In this document: in pieces, positions 9,125 through 18,278 of the stretch
How positions within the stretch are numbered: the stretch's first letter is position 1
Layout of the letters: each line of letters begins with the position of its first letter
Origin: CBDDBU01 sp965226045
GTDB lineage: Bacteria; Pseudomonadota; Alphaproteobacteria; VGEJ01
Direction: 5' to 3'
Assembly: GCA_965226045.1 (NCBI GenBank)
Contig: CBDDBU010000024.1
Coordinates: 124,001-188,000, forward strand
Length of the DNA stretch: 64,000 nt
Position numbers and translations under genes: made by a program
The notes under the pieces: generated by a model
What the model was told of the DNA's origin: nothing
What the model saw: only the letters and a program-made list of their open reading frames with translations
Database searches by the model: none

Positions 9125-10042
9125 GTGGCCGTGTTCGCGATGAAGATGCGTCAGGATTCGGCGTTCGCGCGGTGGCGTGGCGCCCCATGGGTCTGGCCGG
9201 TGACCGGGTTCGTGGTGTTGTGGTCGATTCTTGTCGTCGTACCGCTCGTCCTCCTGGTCTTCTATAGTTTTCTGCAGGTGCGCGGCTTCAAGGTCGACTG
9301 GACCTTCAGCCTCGACACCTGGGCCCGCGTGTTCGAGTCGGGTCGCTGGCAAGTAACCACCCGTACCCTGCGCATCGCCGTGACGGTCACGCTGATCGAG
9401 CTTCTGATCGCGTTTCCCTTTTCGCTGTGGTTGGCCAAGGCCTGCAAGTCGAAGATCGTGAAGGCGGTGGTGCTGACCCTCCTGACAATTCCGTTCTTCC
9501 TGGACGTGTCGTCGAGGACGATCGTGTGGCGCCCCATCTTCGGCACGCAGGGTCCGCTAAATTCGGTTATGGTCGACTTGGGGCTGGTGGACGGGCCGAT
9601 CGAGTGGCTGCTGTTCTCCGAATTCGCCGTCCACTTCGGGATGATCGCGCCCTACTTCCCGACCATGGTGTTCCCCGTCTTCCTGGTCCTGTCGCTCATC
9701 GATGACGAATACATCGAGGCGAGCCGCGATTTGGGCGCGAGCCCGCTCCAGACCCTGTTTCACGTCACCATACCGCTTGCGATGCCCGGCATCATGGCCG
9801 GTATCGTCTTCACCCTGGTGCCGACGATGGCTGAGTACGCGGTGCCGCAGCTCATGGGCGGCTTCACCGTCAATTTGCTGGGCAGGTCGGTGGAGAGCGC
9901 GCTGACGGCGCTCAAGTACCCGACCGCGGCCGCCCTCTCGACCTTCATCATCGCGTTGTTGGCGGCGCTGTTGGCCGCGCTCGTGCTCTTGTTGCACCGT
10001 CGCGGCGGCCTCGCCGGCGTCTTCGGAGCGCTCAGCCGATGA
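9125..10042 (+). CDS. ABC transporter permease, PotB type
   Basis: A 305-residue inner-membrane permease. It has an N-terminal hydrophobic helix (VWPVTGFVVLWSILVVVPLV), several further transmembrane segments, and the EAA-type ATPase contact loop EASRDLGASPLQTLFHVTIP. It would pair with the downstream PotC-like permease. GTG 9125, GTG 9131 and ATG 9140 are possible starts; GGGAG at 9116-9120 best suits 9131. The stop overlaps the next ATG as ATGA, which indicates translational coupling. Confidence 0.9.
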   Translation: MAVFAMKMRQDSAFARWRGAPWVWPVTGFVVLWSILVVVPLVLLVFYSFLQVRGFKVDWTFSLDTWARVFESGRWQVTTRTLRIAVTVTLIELLIAFPFSLWLAKACKSKIVKAVVLTLLTIPFFLDVSSRTIVWRPIFGTQGPLNSVMVDLGLVDGPIEWLLFSEFAVHFGMIAPYFPTMVFPVFLVLSLIDDEYIEASRDLGASPLQTLFHVTIPLAMPGIMAGIVFTLVPTMAEYAVPQLMGGFTVNLLGRSVESALTALKYPTAAALSTFIIALLAALLAALVLLLHRRGGLAGVFGALSR

Positions 10043-10914
10043 CGGCGCGGCTGGCGGACAGCGCGCCCGGCCCTCTGGTCACGGCGGGCACGACGTTCTC
10101 GGGGCGCCGCTGGTGGCGGAGCCTGCAGCACGCGCAGGTGTGGATCCGGATCTCGGCCTGGCTCGGATTCCTGACCCTGGGGCTCACCTACATTCCGATT
10201 GTCTGGCTTGCCGTGATGTCCTTCAGCGGCCGGCCGCTCTCAGGCATCCCCAAGCCTCTCACACTGCGTTGGTACACCGAAATGACCCACGACCTGCGGT
10301 GGGTCGAGCCACTTGAGACCAGCATCGTGCTCGCGGTCATCGTCGGCCTGTTCTGCATGGTGATCGCCACGGCCGTCGGGCGGGCGATTCCCCGCCTACG
10401 CCGGCGCGGCAGCGTCCTGCTGCTGGCGACGCTGCCCATGTTCGTGCCCGGACTGACGATGGGCGCGGCGCTATTCTTCTTCTTTCGCTCCTACCTCACG
10501 CTCAAGCTCGGCGAGTGGTCGATCTTCTTCGGCCATTTGGTGTGGGCGCTGCCGTTCTCGCTGCTGCTGGTCCTGGTGCTGGCATCGCGGTTCGACCACC
10601 GCCTGCTCGAAGCCGCCGCCGATCTGGGCGCATCGGCGTGGCATCGATTCTGGCACATCGAGTTTCCGATCATGCGTCCGGCCATCGTCGGCGCCGGTCT
10701 GTTCGGGTTCCTGCTGTCCTTCACGGAGTTGCCGCGGACGATTTTTCTACACGGCCGGACCGTGTCGATGCCGCTCTTCCAGTGGACCCAGGCCTCGGCC
10801 CACCACTCGCAGGTGCCGCTCACCTTCGCGCTTGCCTCGGTCATGTTCGCGGTCACCCTGCCCATCATGGGCGGGTTCTTCTGGTTCCTGTTCGCGAAGC
10901 TCGACCGTAGCTGA
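10039..10914 (+). CDS. ABC transporter permease, PotC type
   Basis: A 291-residue second permease of the polyamine-type importer. About six hydrophobic segments are visible, starting with LGFLTLGLTYIPIVWLAVMS, together with the EAA loop EAAADLGASAWHRFWHIEFP. Translation is coupled to the first permease by a four-base ATGA overlap. The gene ends three bases before the stop codon of the convergent hyuA, with no obvious terminator between them. Confidence 0.9.
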   Translation: MTARLADSAPGPLVTAGTTFSGRRWWRSLQHAQVWIRISAWLGFLTLGLTYIPIVWLAVMSFSGRPLSGIPKPLTLRWYTEMTHDLRWVEPLETSIVLAVIVGLFCMVIATAVGRAIPRLRRRGSVLLLATLPMFVPGLTMGAALFFFFRSYLTLKLGEWSIFFGHLVWALPFSLLLVLVLASRFDHRLLEAAADLGASAWHRFWHIEFPIMRPAIVGAGLFGFLLSFTELPRTIFLHGRTVSMPLFQWTQASAHHSQVPLTFALASVMFAVTLPIMGGFFWFLFAKLDRS

Positions 10915-10917
10915 GGC

Positions 10918-12975
10918 CTATCGGCATTCGACCAGATAATTGCCGTGGGCGTCGGTGGTGGCGACCTGATCGGGCAACAAGAGAATCGTCGTGGTCTCCT
11001 CCTCGACGATCGCCGGACCCTCAATGCGGGCGCCGGCGCCCATGCCGCCGCCGTCGTACACCGGCAGCTCGACCAGCCCCCCGCGGTCGTTCAAGTAGAC
11101 CTGGCGCGCGCCCTTGCGGGCGAGGGCTCCGGACTGAGCCGGTCGATCGGCGCCGCCTCGGCCGGCGCCGCCGACATCGCCGATAGCGCGCACCTTCCAG
11201 GTCGTGAACTCGACCACGTCGTCCTCGTCCTTGATGGTGTAGATGCGCTCGTGCATCTGGTGGAATTGGGCCACCAGTTTCGCGAGATCATCGTCCTCGA
11301 GGCGGTCGCCCTTGACCGTAAACGGCACGTCGATCTCCCAGGACTGATATTGGTAGCGCCCCTGGAAGAAGTATTCGTAGCGCCGCTTGCCAGGCGGAAC
11401 CCCCGCGCGGGCCAGAAATTCGTGGCCCCGTTCCAAGAGCGCGGCCAGCAGGGCGTTGACCTCGTTCCTGGCGAAGCGCCGGTCGTCGGTGTGTAGCGTC
11501 GCGATCTCCTCCCAGCGGATATCGGAGATCAGTCCACCGTAGGCGCTCAAACCTGCCGAGAAGCTCGGGATCATGAACCGCTTGATACCAAGCACGTTGG
11601 CCATCTCGCCGATGTGGCAGGCGGTGGCGCCGCCACCCGCCACGAGGTAGCTGTCGCGCGGATCGATGCCCTCGTTGACCGTGATGTCCTCGATCGCAAC
11701 GATCATGTTGTGGTTGCTGGTGGTGTGGATGGCGTAGGCCGCCCCGATCACGCCGATCCCCAACTGTACGGCGATCTTGCTGACGGCCGCCTCGGCGGCG
11801 GCCTGGTCGAGCTTCATGCGGCCACCGAGGAAGTAGTCCGGATCGATCACGCCCAGCACCACGTTGGCATCGGTCACGGTCGGCTCGACCCCGCCAGCGC
11901 CATAGCAAGCCGGCCCCGGCCGGGCGCCAGCGCTGCGCGGCCCCACCCGCAACAGGCCGCCGACATCGACCCAGGCGATCGAGCCGCCGCCGGCGCCGAT
12001 CGAGCGGACATCGACCTTGGGGATGCCCAACAGGTCCTTGCCGATCATGGCCTCCGGGGTGACAATGAGCTGGCTGTCGCGGATGGCGGACACATCGAAG
12101 GTGGTGCCGCCCATATCGATGACGATGACATCGGGCTCGGTGGTGAGGTTCTGGGCGGCGATCGGCGCCAAGGTCGGGCCCGACATCACGTTGTAAATCG
12201 GCCGTCTGATCATCTCCTCGGGCGGCATCATGCCGCCGACGCAGTTGGCCATCAGGAGCTCGTTCTTGAAGCCGGATTCGCGCAGAACCTCATTGAGATT
12301 GTTGACATAGGAGCTGACGATGGGCTGCAGCGAGGCGTCGATCGCGGCCGAGATGGTACGGCGATATTCGCGTGGGATCGGGTTCAGCTCGTGGCTCAGC
12401 GTGATCGGTATCTCCCGCCACTCCGCGTGAACGATCTCGCGCACGCGGCGCTCGTGGGAGCCGTCGACGATCGACCACAGGAAGCAGACCGCGATCGCCT
12501 CGACCTCGCATTTCTTGAAGTAGGCGACGGCGTCGCGCACGTCCTGCTCGCGCAAGGGTGTGATCTCGTTGCCGAGCGAATCGATCCGCCCTGATACCTC
12601 GCAGGTCCGGTTGCGGGGCACGAACGGCTCCGGGTAGTCGATCTTCCAGTCGAAGGCGCGCTTCCGCGGCGCCTCGCGCAACGTCAGGATGTCGGGGTGC
12701 CCGGCGTTGCAGATCAGGCCGGTGGGTGCGGATTTGCCCTCGACCAGCGCATTGGTCGCCACCGTGCTCCCATGCACGATACTATCGACCTGCTCCAGGA
12801 ACCTGCCAAGGTCGTGTCCGTAGTGCTCGGCCGCGAGCCGCAGTACATTGATGCAGCCGCGCTCGAACCCGCCGGGTGTCGAAGGCGACTTGAAGATGTT
12901 GAGCCCGGCGCCGTGCTCGTAGACCACGCAGTCGGTGAACGTCCCGCCGATATCGATGCAAGCGCTGAAGGTCAC
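10918..12975 (-). CDS. hyuA: Hydantoinase/oxoprolinase family subunit A
   Basis: A 685-residue protein of the N-methylhydantoinase A / 5-oxoprolinase alpha family, whose members hydrolyse hydantoins or oxoproline with ATP. It opens with the actin-like phosphate-binding motif CIDIGGTFTDCVVY and has a second one, VIDMGGTTFDVSAI, near residue 290. The GTG start at 12975 is chosen because it sits directly before this first motif and has GGGGGAGAG five bases upstream. The frame stays open for another 263 codons upstream, but that part overlaps hyuB on the opposite strand. Its usual partner hyuB is transcribed divergently rather than downstream, which is uncommon. Substrate is unknown. Confidence 0.92.
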   Translation of the reverse strand: MTFSACIDIGGTFTDCVVYEHGAGLNIFKSPSTPGGFERGCINVLRLAAEHYGHDLGRFLEQVDSIVHGSTVATNALVEGKSAPTGLICNAGHPDILTLREAPRKRAFDWKIDYPEPFVPRNRTCEVSGRIDSLGNEITPLREQDVRDAVAYFKKCEVEAIAVCFLWSIVDGSHERRVREIVHAEWREIPITLSHELNPIPREYRRTISAAIDASLQPIVSSYVNNLNEVLRESGFKNELLMANCVGGMMPPEEMIRRPIYNVMSGPTLAPIAAQNLTTEPDVIVIDMGGTTFDVSAIRDSQLIVTPEAMIGKDLLGIPKVDVRSIGAGGGSIAWVDVGGLLRVGPRSAGARPGPACYGAGGVEPTVTDANVVLGVIDPDYFLGGRMKLDQAAAEAAVSKIAVQLGIGVIGAAYAIHTTSNHNMIVAIEDITVNEGIDPRDSYLVAGGGATACHIGEMANVLGIKRFMIPSFSAGLSAYGGLISDIRWEEIATLHTDDRRFARNEVNALLAALLERGHEFLARAGVPPGKRRYEYFFQGRYQYQSWEIDVPFTVKGDRLEDDDLAKLVAQFHQMHERIYTIKDEDDVVEFTTWKVRAIGDVGGAGRGGADRPAQSGALARKGARQVYLNDRGGLVELPVYDGGGMGAGARIEGPAIVEEETTTILLLPDQVATTDAHGNYLVECR

Positions 12976-13095
12976 GTCTCTCCCCCGGCAGCGTAGCCAT
13001 AGCCACCGTAGGACTGGCATGGGCCGAGCGCAACAGCGCCCTTTTCCCGTGGCTTTGGCCTTCCTTGCGCAGTACCCTGGAACTCCCAAATCCAC

Positions 13096-13129
13096 CCGCG
13101 ACCCCGCGCCCTTGGGCGCGGGGTCGCGG
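13096..13129. repeat. 34-bp near-perfect palindrome between hyuA and hyuB
   Basis: A perfect 16-bp stem, CCGCGACCCCGCGCCC pairing with its complement around TT. It lies 20 bases upstream of the hyuB ATG and 120 bases upstream of the hyuA GTG. It could be an operator, a 5' UTR hairpin for hyuB, or a dispersed palindromic repeat; one window cannot tell. Confidence 0.85.
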
Positions 13130-13149
13130 ACCAGCCGGGGAGGGGCGGG

Positions 13150-14976
13150 ATGGGCGATCTGACGGCATCGAAGGCATCGGACGCCGAACCAACCGCCGGC
13201 GCGCGGGCCTCCCGGATCGATCCGGTCCTGATGTCGGTGTTGTCGAGGCGTCTCGAGGCGATCATCCGCGAGATGTGCAACACCGTCATGAAGGCGAGCC
13301 GCTCGGCGGCGGTCAAGAACGCGCGCGACATGTCGTGCGGCCTGCTCACCTATGACCACCGGTTGATCTGTGTCGAGGAGGCGATGCCGATCCACATCAG
13401 TGCGTTGGAGCTGACGACGCGGCCCATCACCGAGCTTTATCCCGACGATGTGAACGAGGGCGATGCCTTCTTCAACAACAGCCCCTACCACGGCGTCACC
13501 CACCATGCCGACATGACGCTCTGCGTGCCTGTGTTCATCGACGGCGAACCAATGTTCTGGACGCTCGCGCGCTCGCACCACACCGATACCGGGGCCCATA
13601 TTCCCACCTCGATCGATGCCAACGCCGCCACCGTGTATGAGGAGGGAATGCATTTTCCCTGCATGCGGTTTCAGCAAAACTTCGAGGACAATCCGGACTT
13701 GATCCGCTTGTGCCGCGCTGGCATTCGCGTTCCCCATATTTGGTATGGCGACTACCGCGCCCAAGTCGCCGCTTGCCGTACCGCCGAGAAGCGCCTGAAA
13801 GAGCTGGCGGTCAAATACGGCAAGGCGTTGATCGCCGAGTTCATCGAGGAGTGGATCGACTATGGCCGGCGCCGCGCCATCGCCGCGATCCGTGTGCTGC
13901 CGGCCGGCACCTGGACCTACGCACTACGTCATGATCCGGTTCCCGGGGTCGCCGAGGACGGCGTCCCGATCAAGGCCGTGGTCACTGTCGATCCCGAGGA
14001 GGGCATGGTCACCGTGGACCTACGTGACAACCCCGACTGCGTGCCCGGCGGCATCAATCTCTCCGAGGCCTGCGCCACCGGCTCGTGCCGTATCGGGGTG
14101 TTCTACAACCTCGATCCGACCATTCCGCACAACGAGGGGAGCGCGAGCCGGGTGGCGGTACGCTTGCGTGGCGGCTGCGTGGTCGGGCGGCCGGTCTACC
14201 CGACCGGCACCTCCAACGCGACGATGGGCATCAACGACCGCCTCATCAACGCCGTCCAGTGCAGCTTCTCGCAAATGGGGGAGCCCTACGGCCTCGCCGA
14301 GGGCGGCGTGGAATTCTCGTGCGGCATGTCAGCGATCTCCGGCATCGATGACCGCAAGGGCCTTGGCTACGAGTACGTGAACTACATCCTCATCGCGCTC
14401 TCGGGCGGCCCGGGGAGCTACGGTCATGACGGGTGGCTCACGTATGAGGCGCCCAACGGTGGCGGCGTGCTCGCGCTCGATTCAATCGAGGTCGACGAGG
14501 CGATGTTCCCGGTCTTGGTCGAGAGCCGGCGCATCGCACGCGATACCATCGGCTGCGGGCAATGGAACGGGGCGCCTGCGACCGAGGGCTCGTATCATTC
14601 CCTGAGCGGCGCGATCACCGTCATCTACTCCAGCGATGGCGACGTAAATCCGTCGCGAGGCGTCCTCGGTGGGCTCGGCGGCGCGCCGTCCACGAACGCC
14701 AAACGCATAGCCAGCGGCGAGATCGAGAAGCTGCCGGGCTTCCACCTTGAGGTCTGCCAGCCCGGCGAGGCGATGCAGTTCCGGAGCGGCGCCGGCGGCG
14801 GCTACGGCGAGCCGCGACGGCGCGATCCGGCGCGCGTCGCCACGGACATCAATCGCAAGTGGCTGAGCGAGGAGCGCGCCGAGGAGGCCTACGGCGTGGC
14901 CGTCAAGCTCGCCGCCAACGGCGTCGATTACGTGGTCGATGAGGAGCGCACCGCGACCCTGCGCGGCGACTCCTAG
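13150..14976 (+). CDS. hyuB: Hydantoinase/oxoprolinase family subunit B
   Basis: A 608-residue protein of the hydantoinase B / oxoprolinase beta family. Characteristic stretches are RLEAIIREMCNTVMKASRSA, GDAFFNNSPYHGVTHHADMT, ARSHHTDTGAHIPTS and, near the end, FRSGAGGGYGEPRRRDP. It forms the catalytic complex with HyuA in known homologues. The ATG at 13150 is preceded by GAGGGGCGGG. It is transcribed away from hyuA, sharing the 174-bp intergenic region with the palindrome. No substrate can be assigned. Confidence 0.92.
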   Translation: MGDLTASKASDAEPTAGARASRIDPVLMSVLSRRLEAIIREMCNTVMKASRSAAVKNARDMSCGLLTYDHRLICVEEAMPIHISALELTTRPITELYPDDVNEGDAFFNNSPYHGVTHHADMTLCVPVFIDGEPMFWTLARSHHTDTGAHIPTSIDANAATVYEEGMHFPCMRFQQNFEDNPDLIRLCRAGIRVPHIWYGDYRAQVAACRTAEKRLKELAVKYGKALIAEFIEEWIDYGRRRAIAAIRVLPAGTWTYALRHDPVPGVAEDGVPIKAVVTVDPEEGMVTVDLRDNPDCVPGGINLSEACATGSCRIGVFYNLDPTIPHNEGSASRVAVRLRGGCVVGRPVYPTGTSNATMGINDRLINAVQCSFSQMGEPYGLAEGGVEFSCGMSAISGIDDRKGLGYEYVNYILIALSGGPGSYGHDGWLTYEAPNGGGVLALDSIEVDEAMFPVLVESRRIARDTIGCGQWNGAPATEGSYHSLSGAITVIYSSDGDVNPSRGVLGGLGGAPSTNAKRIASGEIEKLPGFHLEVCQPGEAMQFRSGAGGGYGEPRRRDPARVATDINRKWLSEERAEEAYGVAVKLAANGVDYVVDEERTATLRGDS

Positions 14977-15079
14977 ACTAGGCCGTCCCGGCGATCGGCC
15001 GGGCTTCGGACACGACCGGGCCGCGCGGCGATGTAGCCGTGCGGCTTAACGACGTCGCGATGGGTCATGGCGTGATGGG

Positions 15080-15577
15080 TCAGGTGTCGGCGCCTGCCAA
15101 TACCGCCTCGAACTCGACTAACAACCTGGCGTAAAGCGTCCGTTTGAACGGGACGATCAGCTCGGGCAGCTGGCGCGGGGCGGTCCACCGCCATTCGGTG
15201 AACTCGGGATGCTCGGTCTCGATGTTGATGTCAGAATCCCGCCCGGTGAAGCGCAACACGAACCACTTCTGTCGTTGGCCGCGATAACGACCGCCCCAGA
15301 GATTGGCGACCAGGTCCGTAGGCAAGTCGTAGGTGAACCAATCGCGGCTTTCCGCGACGATGTGTGCGTGGCGAGTACCGACTTCTTCTTCCAGCTCTCG
15401 TAGCGCCGCCTCGGTTGGCGACTCGCCTGGATCGATGCCGCCCTGCGGCATCTGCCAGTGTTCGCTCGGCATGTCGCGGCGGCGCGCCACGAATGCTTGG
15501 TCGTGGGCGTTCAGGAGCATCATACCAACCCCATCGCGATAGGCGCGCGGGCCTGGCGGCGTCTCGCTGGCGCTCAT
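15080..15577 (-). CDS. rppH: RNA pyrophosphohydrolase RppH (Nudix)
   Basis: A 165-residue Nudix hydrolase that removes pyrophosphate from the 5' end of mRNA and so starts decay. The Nudix box GGIDPGESPTEAALRELEEE-VG is complete, and GVGMMLLNAHDQAFVARR and HWQMPQGG are typical of RppH rather than other Nudix enzymes. The start overlaps the stop of the polysaccharide deacetylase gene (ATGA), and the pair is commonly found together in alphaproteobacteria. It is the last gene of the long minus-strand block. Confidence 0.95.
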   Translation of the reverse strand: MSASETPPGPRAYRDGVGMMLLNAHDQAFVARRRDMPSEHWQMPQGGIDPGESPTEAALRELEEEVGTRHAHIVAESRDWFTYDLPTDLVANLWGGRYRGQRQKWFVLRFTGRDSDINIETEHPEFTEWRWTAPRQLPELIVPFKRTLYARLLVEFEAVLAGADT

Positions 15578-16938
15578 TGGTGTCCGTTCGCCATCGCTAG
15601 CGCCGAGACCGGCACCAGGACCAGCCCCTTCGCCTCCAGGGTCTGGGCCCAGATCGCGAGGCGCTCGATGGTGACGGGGTACGGAAGGCCCATCCCGACG
15701 GCGCTGCCGGTCGATTTGGCGATGCGCTCGAGCTCGAACAAGCGGGCATCGATTGCCACCCGCGAGGCCTCAAGGTCGAGGAAGCGGCTCGAGGCCGCAT
15801 TCGGCACACCGAGCTCCGTCGCCAGTTCCTGCGCGACGCTGTCGCGACCGACCTTGGCGTCGAGAAATAGCAGGCCGCGCTCCTTCAGCTCCCCCAGGAT
15901 GGGCTTCACGTGATCTCTCGAACTGGTGAAGCGCGATCCCATGAAATTGGTGATGCCCACGTACCCCGAGCCCCGCCCGAGCAGCCACTCAAGGCGTCCG
16001 ATATTCTCCTCGGTGGAGAGCGAGGTGAGCAGGGTGTGCGGCCCGGGGTCGTTGGTCGGGTAGTTGTACGGCTCCATCGGGATCTGCAGCAAAACCTCGT
16101 GACCCGCCGCTCGCGCCTGACTGATCCAATCGGCCAGCCGCAGCGCATAAGGCGCGAAGCCCAAGGTGATCGCACCGGGCAGTTGCTGGATCGCGGTATG
16201 GGTCGCCGATTGGCTGTAGCCCAGGCGCCCGAGTACGATCGCGATGCGCGGTCGATCGCCGGTGTCCTCGTGGTATCGCGCATAGATTCGCCACGGCTCT
16301 CGTCCGTCCGGGCCAATGACGGGCAGGGGGCCGGATGGGCTTGCCGCCGTGAGCTCCGGGTCCGGAACCATCACGCCACGGAACTCCTCCATGGTCCGGG
16401 GCACCCCGCGCGGTAGCGCCGACACCGCGCCAGGCTCCGTCGGCGCGCTTGACTCCGTCGGTGTCAACGCGGCCATGTCTTCGGCCGCCATGTCTTCGGC
16501 CGCCATATCGTCGGCGGGCGATCCTGCCGGCTCATGAACCTCGGGCGCCCCGGTGTCCGCGGCCATCTCCGTCGATGGCTCCAGCGCCGAGGGTGGTGGG
16601 GTCGGCGAGTTTTCGGTGTTGTCCGCTGACATCCCGGGCTGGGCGCGGACTGTGATCTCGCTGCCGCCTGTGGTCGGTGTCGGCTCGGCGTGAACGGTCT
16701 CGCCGGACGTTGGCGGCATGTCGAGGATCACGGTCTGGCGCTGCCGGGCTTCCTCGATCGCCGTATCGTCAAAAACGACCGCCGCCCAACCGATCAAGCC
16801 GCCAAATATGGCGAGCAAAAGAAGCGATGCGACCGCGAGTACGATGGCTCCGCCGCCGCCTCGCCGCGTTGGGCCCACCGGCGTCCGTGCCGATTGCGCT
16901 CGGCGTTGCTTCCGGTCCGACCTGGGACGCCGCGCCAC
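15574..16938 (-). CDS. Divergent polysaccharide deacetylase family protein
   Basis: A 454-residue envelope protein. A basic, proline-rich start is followed by one membrane segment (AIVLAVASLLLLAIFGGLIG), then about 150 residues of low-complexity linker rich in Pro, Thr, Glu and Ala (with the small tandem repeat MAAEDMAAED), then the divergent polysaccharide deacetylase domain (RPRIAIVLGRLGYSQ, VLLQIPMEPYNYP, GITNFMGSRFTS, LLFLDAKVGRDS). The fold is that of NodB-type deacetylases, but family members lack normal catalytic residues. It sits between ctpA and rppH, with envC upstream, which suggests a role in cell-envelope remodelling. Confidence 0.9.
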   Translation of the reverse strand: MARRPRSDRKQRRAQSARTPVGPTRRGGGGAIVLAVASLLLLAIFGGLIGWAAVVFDDTAIEEARQRQTVILDMPPTSGETVHAEPTPTTGGSEITVRAQPGMSADNTENSPTPPPSALEPSTEMAADTGAPEVHEPAGSPADDMAAEDMAAEDMAALTPTESSAPTEPGAVSALPRGVPRTMEEFRGVMVPDPELTAASPSGPLPVIGPDGREPWRIYARYHEDTGDRPRIAIVLGRLGYSQSATHTAIQQLPGAITLGFAPYALRLADWISQARAAGHEVLLQIPMEPYNYPTNDPGPHTLLTSLSTEENIGRLEWLLGRGSGYVGITNFMGSRFTSSRDHVKPILGELKERGLLFLDAKVGRDSVAQELATELGVPNAASSRFLDLEASRVAIDARLFELERIAKSTGSAVGMGLPYPVTIERLAIWAQTLEAKGLVLVPVSALAMANGHQ

Positions 16939-16973
16939 GCCGTCAGGTCCAGGCCGTCACTACGGCGTTGCGC

Positions 16974-18278
16974 TCAGTTCGTCGCCCTGCTGCCGAACAG
17001 CGACAAGCCGTGCAAGAGGTCGAGGGCGCGAGTGAGCTGATAGTCCTCTGGCGCCGCGTCGTCGCTTGATGCCTCTCCCTCGTCCTCGTTCCGGGTCGCC
17101 CCGTCTTCTGCGTCGGGCGCCTCCTCGCTGTCGAGGCGGTTTGGGAGGCTTGCCTCGGTGCGCCGTGGACCGAGATCGATCTCCTCGATATGGGCCTGGG
17201 CGACCGAGATGTCGGGGTCGATTCCCCGCGCCTGAATGGATTGGCCCGAGGGGGTGTAGTAGCGCGACGTCGTCATGCGCAAAGCACCGTGACCCTGGAG
17301 GGGGGTAACGGTCTGCACCGAGCCCTTGCCAAACGACGTCGTTCCCATGACGATCGCGCGATTGTGGTCCTGCAGTGCACCGGCCACGATTTCGGCCGCC
17401 GAGGCGGAGCCGCCGTTGACCAACACGATGATCGGCTTGCCGCCGCTGATATCACCTCGCTTGGCGTTGTAGCGCGAGATGTTGCCCTGACTGCGTCCGC
17501 GGGTCGAGACGATCTCGCCACGCTCCAAGAACAGGTCGGAGACCTGCACTGCCTGATCCAGCAACCCGCCGGGGTTGTTGCGCAGGTCGAGGACGTATCC
17601 CTCGAGCGTATCTCCTAGCTCTTCCTTCAGCTCGGCCACCGCCTTTTTCACGTCGCGGGCCGTCGCTTCGCTGAAGTTCGTGATCCGAACGTATCCAGTA
17701 TCGCCCTCGGCGCGCCAGCGCACCGATTGCAGCTTGATGACGGCTCGGGTGATCACGACGTCGAAGGGCTCATCGACGCTTGGTCGCCGAATCGTGACCT
17801 CGAGGGTCGAGTCAACCGGGCCTCGCATTCGCTCGACAGCTTCCGTCAAGGTCAGGCCGAAAACCGGCTCCTGGTCGAGGTGGGTGATGAGGTCGCCCGG
17901 CATCACGCCCGCACGATATGCCGGGGTGTCATCGATCGGGGTGATCACCTTGACCAGCCCTTTTTCCATGGTGACCTCGATGCCGAGGCCGCCAAACGAG
18001 CCCCGTGTTTGCACCTGCATCTCTTGGAAATTCTTGGCATTTAGGTAGCTAGAGTGTGGATCGAGCGATGACAGCATACCGTTGATCGCGGCCTCGATCA
18101 GTTCGGCATCGTCAACCTGCTCGACGTATTCCGCGCGGACGCGCTCGAAGATGTCGCCGAACAGCTCGAGTTGCTCATAGGTTTCGGAACTAGCCGCCGA
18201 AACGGAGGCGGGCGTCAGCGCCATCAGCGCGGCGCCAGCCAGCAATGCCACGATGCTCTTGCGTCGGATCGTCTTCAT
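16974..18278 (-). CDS. ctpA: S41 carboxy-terminal processing peptidase
   Basis: A 434-residue periplasmic serine protease with an N-terminal signal peptide (IVALLAGAALMALTPASVSA), a PDZ domain around residues 95-175 (GSFGGLGIEVTMEKGLVKV), and the S41 catalytic domain. The serine is in VNGGSASAAEIVAG and the general-base lysine in TTSFGKGSVQT. A charged, poorly conserved tail ends the protein. Its ATG overlaps the envC stop by one base. CtpA enzymes trim or degrade envelope proteins, often peptidoglycan hydrolases, which fits the neighbouring EnvC activator. Confidence 0.95.
   Translation of the reverse strand: MKTIRRKSIVALLAGAALMALTPASVSAASSETYEQLELFGDIFERVRAEYVEQVDDAELIEAAINGMLSSLDPHSSYLNAKNFQEMQVQTRGSFGGLGIEVTMEKGLVKVITPIDDTPAYRAGVMPGDLITHLDQEPVFGLTLTEAVERMRGPVDSTLEVTIRRPSVDEPFDVVITRAVIKLQSVRWRAEGDTGYVRITNFSEATARDVKKAVAELKEELGDTLEGYVLDLRNNPGGLLDQAVQVSDLFLERGEIVSTRGRSQGNISRYNAKRGDISGGKPIIVLVNGGSASAAEIVAGALQDHNRAIVMGTTSFGKGSVQTVTPLQGHGALRMTTSRYYTPSGQSIQARGIDPDISVAQAHIEEIDLGPRRTEASLPNRLDSEEAPDAEDGATRNEDEGEASSDDAAPEDYQLTRALDLLHGLSLFGSRATN

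Noticed and set aside
10918..13764. A 948-residue HyuA with a long N-terminal extension
   Set aside because: The extra 263 codons lie antisense to hyuB and the palindrome and have no domain character; the GTG at 12975 has a good ribosome-binding site and starts at the conserved motif.
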